In this document: positions 32,660 through 38,204 of the stretch, piece by piece
Position numbering within the stretch: position 1 is the first letter of the stretch
Layout of the letters: each line of letters begins with the position of its first letter
DNA from: Shewanella glacialipiscicola
GTDB taxonomy: Bacteria; Pseudomonadota; Gammaproteobacteria; Enterobacterales; Shewanellaceae
Direction of reading: 5' to 3'
DNA: 38,204 nt
Assembly (NCBI RefSeq): GCF_023283485.1
Contig: NZ_JAKILU010000029.1
Coordinates: 1 to 38,204 of the forward strand
Position numbers and translations under genes: made by a program
The notes under the pieces: model-generated
The model's database searches: none
The model's input: only the letters and a program-made list of their open reading frames with translations
Told to the model about the DNA's origin: nothing

Positions 32660-33154
32660 ATGTGGAATCATAATATTTTCGATGACATGATCGAAGATGA
32701 TAATGATTTTGTAGGCAAGGTTGCTTACTCATTATATAAGCAAGAAAAAGTCGCTTGGGTTAAGCATTTTAATAGTGAAAATAGCGTATACCCAACGAAA
32801 GAAGAAATTCAAAAATTTTTCCATGTACCTTCCGCTCGTCCCGAATCGATTAAACGCTTTAGAAAAGAAGCCGAGTTAGTTGTAAATAACTTCATAAATA
32901 TAACTCTTTCAGAAGAGTTAACTTCTTATAAAGAATCTTTAAAAGATGATGCCGTTTTACTTCAAATTAAGAAACCTTTTAGATCTTCTGTACTAGAAAG
33001 TTTGACAGCCGCAATATTAGCTTCAGTTATAACAGCGTCCTTCTCTACCGCTTACTGGTTGTATAGTGAAATGCAGGACTCAAAAAGATTAGAACAACTG
33101 ATCAAAGAAGCTCCTATCAGCGAAGATATAAAGAATCAAATCCTCAAAAAATGA
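32660..33154 (+). CDS. Hypothetical protein with one membrane helix
   Basis: 164 aa. The start has DNDFVGKVAYSLYKQEKVAW, a pattern I have seen in many otherwise unrelated small bacterial proteins (AYxLYKxxK). Residues 30-110 are charged and helical. A single hydrophobic helix follows (LTAAILASVITASFSTAYWL, about 117-137), and the end is charged (SEDIKNQILKK). It probably sits in the inner membrane by that helix. It is co-transcribed with the 53-aa gene. Function unknown. Confidence 0.65.
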   Translation: MWNHNIFDDMIEDDNDFVGKVAYSLYKQEKVAWVKHFNSENSVYPTKEEIQKFFHVPSARPESIKRFRKEAELVVNNFINITLSEELTSYKESLKDDAVLLQIKKPFRSSVLESLTAAILASVITASFSTAYWLYSEMQDSKRLEQLIKEAPISEDIKNQILKK

Positions 33155-33580
33155 TTAAATACATAACAATTATCCAAAGTCCGACAGCTAACATTATCGC
33201 AGTTTTTTTTAACAAAAAAGAGGGCCTTCCACGCAATCACGCTGCTTAGGTTGGCGTTACACATAGAAATCTTAAGCCGAAGCTTACCGATTAGAGCTGA
33301 AAATTCAACACACTTATGTCCATCGATGTGTTAGCAAACCCTCGCTGGCACGTTCGTGCCCCAAAGTCATTTAGCGATGGGCTTCTTGGGATGTATCGAT
33401 TGTCATTTTTGACCTACTTTTCCTAATAGTTGATTAATATCTTAGTTTGGCATAAAGAGTCATTGGTAAAGTGCCTATTCCTTTGCATTAATTTCTAAAC
33501 AACCTCTTGGTTTTTCGGTGTATCATATACCTATATAGTTGAATGAAATTATATAAATTTTTAAATCAAGGGAAGATACA
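33155..33580. other. Spacer with another possible attC and repeat B
   Basis: ACATAACAATTATCCAAAG at 33161-33179 and TTAGGTTGGCGTTAC at 33247-33261 have the TAAC...GTTA end layout of a longer attC (about 95 bp). Repeat B copy 6 (TTTGACCTACTTTTCCTAAT) lies at 33408-33435. No gene. Confidence 0.35.
33408..33435 (+). repeat. Repeat B, divergent copy 6
   Basis: TTTGACCTACTTTTCCTAAT followed by AGTTGATT. It keeps the TTGACCTA and TAAT positions of the family and lies about 150 bases before the next gene. Confidence 0.35.
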
Positions 33581-33793
33581 ATGGCTGCAAATCATGTCGA
33601 GCATTCAAGGGATTGGTCGAAGATTAAATCTCTTTTGGAGCTATCCCCAGGAGCCTCGTCTGATTCGCAGAAATTCTACAGTTTAGAACTGATGCTCTCT
33701 TTAAGAAAAAGAGAGCATAAGATCATAATCGACACCGTCCGTCAAATTGGGGGCAAAACGGTTAAAATATATTCACGATCTCGCCCTGGATAG
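33581..33793 (+). CDS. Small hypothetical protein, 70 aa
   Basis: Basic small protein: an N-terminal Trp-containing helix (VEHSRDWSKIKSLLEL), then LMLSLRKREHKIIIDTVRQI and a Ser/Arg tail. There is a moderate ribosome site (GGGAAG, 8-10 bases upstream). It may be a regulator or the remnant of a longer gene; decayed sequence follows it. Not recognised. Confidence 0.4.
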   Translation: MAANHVEHSRDWSKIKSLLELSPGASSDSQKFYSLELMLSLRKREHKIIIDTVRQIGGKTVKIYSRSRPG

Positions 33794-34281
33794 CAGGGAG
33801 GCTTGAGTTAGATCAAATCGCGGGATGGAACACGAAAGGTCTATCAGTGGTTTCAGAGAGTTGAGAAAATCTATATGCAAGGATTCGGCAAGTATCAATT
33901 GTAAAACCAAATACAAACACATCAGAAAACATATCCCGAGTTTTAAAAAAGTTAGGCGGTAAAAACCGGGCTAAAAGCGCTCTTAATGATAAGTTCGCAC
34001 CACAATAGTGCAAACCTATCATTGAAATCACCATAATACGTTGATTATATAAAATAAAAACCCAGATCCATGAAGTGAGACAAAAACCATTTGGAATGAG
34101 AAACCACAGGTTGAAGATGATTTTTACATTGTTTTAATTTACAGATATTTGACTTTTTAGAAATTTAATAATATAAGCCACTGTATTGGTTGGGTTTATT
34201 TGTTTTATTGATTGCGTTTTTTTTATTAAATGATAATCTAAGCTTAAGAATAAGCAGCCGAAGAGCTGCAAAGGCTTAGTT
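33794..34281. other. AT-rich gap before the integrase gene
   Basis: No intact gene in 490 bases. Apart from a possible LuxR-type scrap at about 33895-34008 it is AT-rich, with a T-rich run near 34200-34230. It probably contains the integrase promoter. Confidence 0.45.
33895..34008 (+). pseudogene. Possible remnant of a LuxR-type HTH
   Basis: The frame ending at TAG 34006-34008 reads NTSENISRVLKKLGGKNRAK then SALNDKF, like the recognition helix and last helix of a LuxR HTH (SENTVKxHxxxILxKLGVKNRA). Upstream similarity is lost or in another frame, and no start is seen. Weak evidence. Confidence 0.25.
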
Positions 34282-35442
34282 ATGCAAGCGTTGAGTATTC
34301 AGTTTTACGTTGAGCAATATTTAAGTAGCAGAACACACGAAGTCGCTCCGTCGACCTTGCGTTCTGAGCGTTCAAAAGCATTAAAAATTATTAAATTAGT
34401 TGGGCAACGGCATATTAATTCTGTCACACACAGTGACATCATTCGGCTTCGTCAAAAATTGCATAACAGTTATGCTAATAAAACGATTAATGAGTTTTAT
34501 ATCATTCTGCGTGCAATATTCAACAATGCATTTCGTGATGGCGTAATCACTCGGAACCCGATGGATGGGATTCAAAACCTATCCGTTTGCCACGCTGAGC
34601 CAAATCCTTTCACTCGAGCAGAATTAACTGCGTTAGCACAAACAAACGTTCGATGTTTATCTGGAAAAAATGCTTTTCAGTTATGTGCTCTAACTGGACT
34701 TCGAATAAGTGAGCTCTTAGCATTAAGTTGGGAAGATATTGACTTTATTAATGCAAAACTCAAAGTCAAAATCGCATTAGTCGACAAGCAATATAAAACA
34801 CCAAAAACTGCAGGTTCTCAACGTACAATTGAATTATGTGCTTCTGCTATAAGCATATTAACACAACAAAAACTGATTACGGGACATCGAAAAGCTAGAA
34901 AAGTTTCAGTGCTTCAGCGCGACAATAAAACGAAAAAAATCGAAAATTTATCACTCGTTTTCTACAATACTCAGACAAATCAACCTTTTATTAGCGCAAC
35001 ACAATTTAACAAAACGTTTTTCACCCCTTTCTTAGTATCTGCAAAAGTGAAGCACCGCGGAGCCGGGCAGCTGCGACATACTTTCGCAAGCCAAGCGCTG
35101 ACTTCTGGCATCTCAAAAGAATGGATAGCGCGACAATTAGGCCACGAAAGTACTGCAATGATTGACATTCATTATGCGCGATGGATGTGTGCAGATGCAC
35201 CCGACTTTGTTAATAAAGTTGAACAGCAGTTTAGTGGTATTTTTACACCCACACCTCGTGATGAATCTATAGCTGCAGATGAAAACACAACAGATTTAAC
35301 AACGACTTCCAACACAGTTTCAAACGCTGATATTCAGCTCACAGAGCAACAGATATCGCAATTGCTCATTAGTCATCCGCATTTGATAACAGAGTATCTC
35401 AATCGATTGTTGAGTCAGAGTGTTGTGGAGAAGTTGATATGA
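34282..35442 (+). CDS. int: Tyrosine-type integrase of the tRNA-Ser element
   Basis: 386 aa. Residues 1-85 form a SAM-like core-binding domain (SIQFYVEQYLSSRTHEVAPS). The catalytic domain has Arg in ALTGLRISELLAL (about 142), GQLRHTFASQAL, RQLGHES and the nucleophile Tyr in IHYARWM (about 296). The box II His (HxLRH) is replaced by Gly in AGQLRH; a non-His residue here is tolerated in several prophage-type integrases. A Ser/Thr-rich tail (330-386) extends past the domain. AAAGG lies 7 bases before the ATG. It most likely acts on the tRNA-Ser 3' end at 38113-38139. Confidence 0.9.
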   Translation: MQALSIQFYVEQYLSSRTHEVAPSTLRSERSKALKIIKLVGQRHINSVTHSDIIRLRQKLHNSYANKTINEFYIILRAIFNNAFRDGVITRNPMDGIQNLSVCHAEPNPFTRAELTALAQTNVRCLSGKNAFQLCALTGLRISELLALSWEDIDFINAKLKVKIALVDKQYKTPKTAGSQRTIELCASAISILTQQKLITGHRKARKVSVLQRDNKTKKIENLSLVFYNTQTNQPFISATQFNKTFFTPFLVSAKVKHRGAGQLRHTFASQALTSGISKEWIARQLGHESTAMIDIHYARWMCADAPDFVNKVEQQFSGIFTPTPRDESIAADENTTDLTTTSNTVSNADIQLTEQQISQLLISHPHLITEYLNRLLSQSVVEKLI

Positions 35443-37139
35443 GATTAACGACTCTCTTCTTTGCATTTGTTAACTATGCATTTAATGACAAGGGGCGCAG
35501 AGCTGGCAAAGCTACCTTGTGCCACTCATTACGTCTCACAGAAGAAATGGCGCTTAAACAAAAGTATTTGACTAAGTCACAGGAGCTGATGCGCTCAAAG
35601 AATGAGATCGAAATTGAATGGGATAGCTCGCTATCGCACACTAATTTGATTGATACCTCTGAAGGAATTGTCCCTTTAAATAACTTTTCACAAGAGCAAA
35701 GAGAGCAAATGATGTTCGAAATTTTGCAGCCCGAAACAATGAAGAGTGCTGATGCGCGTAAATTTGGGCAAGACAAAGCACGCTCAAAAAACAAACTCAA
35801 AGAGTGGGTAAAGGCCGGTCATTTTTGTAAGAAAGGTATTGAGTTAGTAGATGAGATCCTCTCGAGTGATAGCTTAATTAATGTGCATCATGTTGCATAT
35901 CGATTGAATTTGCTTGATATGAAGCGTAAAACTCAGCGAGTTGAGCAATTGGTGAATTATATCAAAGCTCACAATGCATTGTTAGATAAGCCTAATTCAC
36001 TTAACTCTGTCAATTTTGAAGAATTATTATTCAAAATCCCGATAAATAATGAAATAGGTACAGACATTTTGAGCAATGAAGAAATGATGCACGCAATGAA
36101 AAGTTTCTTACAGCGCTATTATTCTGATTATCCAATCAAACTCATGGTGTTACATCATGATGAACGACTACCCGGTGAAATAACTGGCGGCCATGTTCAT
36201 GCTTTCATTTCTGGGAAAAATGTTTTAACGCATCAATACGATTTACGGTTAGCACACATCAGAAACGTCAATGCATTTTTGTTTGAGCGCAAAGGTGTCG
36301 ATGCCGAGTTACTTTCTGAGAAAGGACGCTTGAATCGTGAACGGGCAGGCGATGTTGCGCATCACATGCAAGAGATGTTCTATGAGTTCGTCAATGAGCA
36401 TCTCTTTCATCCCAAAAATATTAATGCCGCGTTTCATCCAGAATCTGTTCGTAAATCTGAAAAACGAAAGCAAATGCGTAAAGAAGCAAAGCTTGCCAAG
36501 CGCGATAGACCCTTTAACTATCACACACGTTTACTTGAGGACGTAGATAGTTTAGAAATTAAGGCTAAAAAATTGGATGACAAAATTTCTCAGCGAGAAA
36601 AAGTGGTTGATGATTTAGAGAGCAAAGCCGCTTACTTGAGTGAAAATTGTGAGACTTTGATAATAAAACGTGACGCACTTGAGCAACAATGTGTTAAGCA
36701 AGAGGCGGCTTTTCAACAAAATCAGCGTAGGCATAGTAAAAAAATACGGCTTGAGCAAGAAGTTGATGAGCGTTTAAGCACAAAGAGAAAGGAAGAAAAG
36801 AAATTAGATGAATCGATTTTGCTTAAACAGCAACAACACACGGAATTAGATAGCGCTATAGCTGAAAAACAATCAATTTTAGACAGACTTAGCATAATGA
36901 CAACTCAGGCATTGTATCCAATACGAAAAATGTTGGAGCACATGAACAATCGATTAATACTAAAAGGAAGAGCGGGAGCGGCGGAGTTTATGCAACATAT
37001 CATTAAAGCCTTTAGTGCAGATTTGCCAACGGAGCTCAGAAAAACACTAATAAAAATTACGAATAATACTGGCGATACAGAGCTTGAAAACGCGTTAACA
37101 CGCAAAGACAGTCAGATTAACGACTCATTTGATATGTGA
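35439..37139 (+). CDS. MobV/Pre-type relaxase (mobilization protein)
   Basis: 566 aa, ATGA overlap with int. The relaxase HUH-type motif is seen as MVLHHDERLPG followed by GGHVHAFISG at about 237-260, the HxDE...HxH arrangement of Pre/Mob proteins with a short insertion between the two parts. The N-terminal KATLCHSLRLT resembles motif I. Residues 380-500 are a long coiled coil (REKVVDDLESKAAYLSENCE). A relaxase of this type nicks oriT and leads a single strand into a recipient using another element's conjugation machinery, which makes this an integrative mobilizable element. The nick-site Tyr/His assignments are uncertain. Confidence 0.75.
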   Translation: MRLTTLFFAFVNYAFNDKGRRAGKATLCHSLRLTEEMALKQKYLTKSQELMRSKNEIEIEWDSSLSHTNLIDTSEGIVPLNNFSQEQREQMMFEILQPETMKSADARKFGQDKARSKNKLKEWVKAGHFCKKGIELVDEILSSDSLINVHHVAYRLNLLDMKRKTQRVEQLVNYIKAHNALLDKPNSLNSVNFEELLFKIPINNEIGTDILSNEEMMHAMKSFLQRYYSDYPIKLMVLHHDERLPGEITGGHVHAFISGKNVLTHQYDLRLAHIRNVNAFLFERKGVDAELLSEKGRLNRERAGDVAHHMQEMFYEFVNEHLFHPKNINAAFHPESVRKSEKRKQMRKEAKLAKRDRPFNYHTRLLEDVDSLEIKAKKLDDKISQREKVVDDLESKAAYLSENCETLIIKRDALEQQCVKQEAAFQQNQRRHSKKIRLEQEVDERLSTKRKEEKKLDESILLKQQQHTELDSAIAEKQSILDRLSIMTTQALYPIRKMLEHMNNRLILKGRAGAAEFMQHIIKAFSADLPTELRKTLIKITNNTGDTELENALTRKDSQINDSFDM

Positions 37140-37232
37140 TAAAGCACGCGTTCACTATTCGCTAAATTATACGTTAACCGTATTCTCTCAGATTAGAATG
37201 AATACAATATAAGTTGCTCAGCAAGTAAGCAG

Positions 37233-37273
37233 AAAATCGGTCATTACTTTTATAAAGTGATGACCGATTTTTT
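37233..37273 (+). terminator. Rho-independent terminator after the relaxase gene
   Basis: AAAATCGGTCATTACTTT pairs with AAAGTGATGACCGATTTT (one wobble pair), followed by a T run. It lies 94 bases after the stop codon. The stem is AT-flanked on both sides, so it may work in both directions. Confidence 0.8.
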
Positions 37274-37621
37274 ATTAATCGCTGAGAATGTAAGACTTAA
37301 ATTAACGGCCAGGCATGAGGTTATGCTTGTATTGTATGCAGCGTATGGTGTTAATTCGCTCTAATTGGCAGCGCTACTGCCACAGATGGCACTCACGCTG
37401 CCAGTGGCGGCATTAAACATGTCAGTGGTCGTTTTAGAGAGCAAACGGCTAAGGCGAAATAATCAAAATATCGATTTGATTAATTGAGGTTTGAACAACA
37501 TTTACGTTTGCAGCTTATTGGTGTTGAAACTAACTTATCGGGGTTGGTGTAAAACCCGCATGGCCATTTGTTTTTTACGACGTGATAATGTTTAGGCTAA
37601 GCCTAAACAAACCTTAACTTC

Positions 37622-37811
37622 GCACTCGTTGAGTGCAAAAAAGTACAGCTTCGCAGTCATCGACTGCGAAGCAAAAAGCAGCCCACTATTATGTGGGACC
37701 AGTGCGTAACCCGGTACGTACCTATCCCACTTTTTGTTCCAAAAAGGTCGGATAGGTACTCGGGCAAGGGGAACCCCCTTTGAACCCCAAAAGCCACACG
37801 TTATGCGTGTG
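37622..37811. other. Hairpin cluster, candidate oriT
   Basis: Five perfect dyads in 190 bases: GCACTC/GAGTGC (37622-37636), GCTTCGCAGTC/GACTGCGAAGC (37648-37672, 3-base loop), CCCAC/GTGGG (37682-37697), a nested double stem at 37718-37759 and CACACG/CGTGTG (37795-37811). Non-coding DNA with serial hairpins beside a relaxase gene is typical of oriT regions. No known nic sequence could be assigned. Confidence 0.5.
37718..37759. repeat. Nested double inverted repeat
   Basis: The outer arms are GTACCTATCC (37718-37727) and GGATAGGTAC (37750-37759), exact over 10 bases. Inside lies CTTTTTG/CAAAAAG (37730-37746) with a TTC loop. The 10-bp palindrome GGTACGTACC overlaps the left arm. Confidence 0.7.
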
Positions 37812-38048
37812 AAACCAAAGCACAGCAAGCTGCTTGCCCACGCTTACCCTGAAGCGCTGTCTTTAGCGTTCTAGGGGAGGTGTGCTTTGTGTTCAGCAGT
37901 TGATGGGGGGGAATATCAAATTTTGCTGAACTTCATTTCCATTCACTTTGCTTTTTACAATTAATCGTTGCTGTCATTTATTGAGTGATATTGACTTTTT
38001 GAATATTCAACAGTAAAGTCAATCTCAGTAAGCAATTGCACGGTTCCT

Positions 38049-38068
38049 CATGTAGTATTAACTACATG
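38049..38068. repeat. Inverted repeat near the attachment site
   Basis: CATGTAGT, ATTA, ACTACATG: exact 8-bp arms, 45 bases from the tRNA fragment. GCAATTG occurs on both sides of it (38033 and 38068 areas). It could be an integrase or excisionase arm site. Confidence 0.45.
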
Positions 38069-38112
38069 CAATTGAAACTAAACGACTATTTCAACTATTT
38101 AATTTGAGAGCT

Positions 38113-38139
38113 TGGGTTCAAATCCCTACTCCTCCGCCA
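38113..38139 (+). tRNA. 3' fragment of a tRNA-Ser gene (attachment site)
   Basis: TGGGTTCAAATCCCTACTCC then TCCGCCA is a T arm, acceptor 3' strand (CTCCTCC), discriminator G and CCA. G73 and this acceptor end are typical of tRNA-Ser. The sequence upstream does not fold into the rest of a tRNA, and the left base of the T stem is mismatched, so only the 3' end is present: the att core left when an element integrates into a tRNA gene. The intact gene should lie at the other end of the element, outside the window. Confidence 0.8.
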
Positions 38140-38151
38140 TATTCTAAAGTG

Positions 38152-38181
38152 AAAAAGCCATTGATAATCAATGGCTTTTTT
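38152..38181 (+). terminator. Rho-independent terminator after the tRNA-Ser fragment
   Basis: AAAAAGCCATTGAT pairs with ATCAATGGCTTTTT (tight loop), with a T run. It lies 13 bases after CCA and was probably the native terminator of the tRNA gene before integration. Confidence 0.85.
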
Positions 38182-38204
38182 GCTTTCTGGCATTTGAAAA
38201 ATGC

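Larger units (their letters stand above)
37140..38112. other. Non-coding right end of the mobilizable element
   Basis: About 970 bases without a credible gene. It holds a terminator after the relaxase (37233-37273), a cluster of hairpins (37622-37811) and an inverted repeat beside the attachment site (38049-38068). Confidence 0.6.

Noticed and set aside
37592..37828. A 78-residue reading frame on the - strand
   Set aside because: It runs through five hairpins, has no recognisable domain and no ribosome site.
38030..38139. Complete tRNA gene at the right end
   Set aside because: Upstream of the T arm there is no anticodon or D arm and no acceptor 5' strand.

Overview
The window is an accessory region from a moderately AT-rich gammaproteobacterium. 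The protein types (GMT recombinase genes, a full ter operon, mobile mystery proteins, an EndA nuclease, a MobV relaxase) and the DNA style fit Shewanella or a close marine relative; this is inference from gene content, since no core chromosomal gene is present. It reads as mobile DNA from end to end.

Layout: (1) 1-1931, the end of a Gamma-Mobile-Trio-like recombinase cluster: a few codons of an upstream gene, a GmtZ-like tyrosine recombinase that lacks an N-terminal domain, and a GmtX-like protein. (2) About 1.9-10 kb, a string of small cargo genes, mostly on the + strand, separated by long non-coding spacers: a Cys-rich repeat lipoprotein, a possible HEPN-like protein, a tail-anchored protein, an orphan VasI/TagO-like secreted protein with a small secreted neighbour, a glycine-zipper protein, a 5'-truncated umuC and a HigA-like antitoxin without its HTH. 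The spacers carry at least two recurring intergenic repeat families (called A and B here) and attC-like boundaries. (3) 9.9-13.6 kb, a secreted endonuclease I and a helicase-IV-like UvrD-family helicase with an inserted nuclease-like segment and C-terminal zinc ribbons. (4) 14.2-27.8 kb, the centrepiece: terZABCDE, a novel membrane protein and a TerD-vWA (TerF-like) gene on the - strand, divergent from a + strand operon encoding ATP-grasp, PRTase-TRSP, HAD phosphatase, StiP/PRTase-PELOTA, C-C lyase, DUF4236 and a TerW-like regulator. The two operons start either side of a 23-bp palindrome whose arms supply a candidate -35 to each direction.

(5) 27.8-30.6 kb, decayed DNA: an IS3-type orfA remnant, a phage/plasmid-like regulator locus with two long perfect palindromes, a frameshifted gene and half of an EAL domain. 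(6) 30.6-33.2 kb, the mobile mystery protein A/B (XRE/Fic) pair and an unrecognised two-gene locus with a membrane protein. (7) 33.5-38.2 kb, the end of an integrative and mobilizable element: tyrosine integrase, MobV-type relaxase overlapping it by 4 bases, a 1-kb non-coding end full of hairpins (candidate oriT), and the 3' end of a tRNA-Ser gene followed by a terminator, which marks the attachment site and the probable return to the chromosome.

Functionally, the Ter proteins (calcium-binding TerD-fold proteins, the TerC membrane protein and a vWA protein) and the biosynthetic operon are the combination predicted by comparative genomics to form a membrane-linked stress response that makes a nucleoside-like metabolite. 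Their place on a mobile island beside TA-like and small unknown genes suggests a defence or stress cargo; that role is inference.
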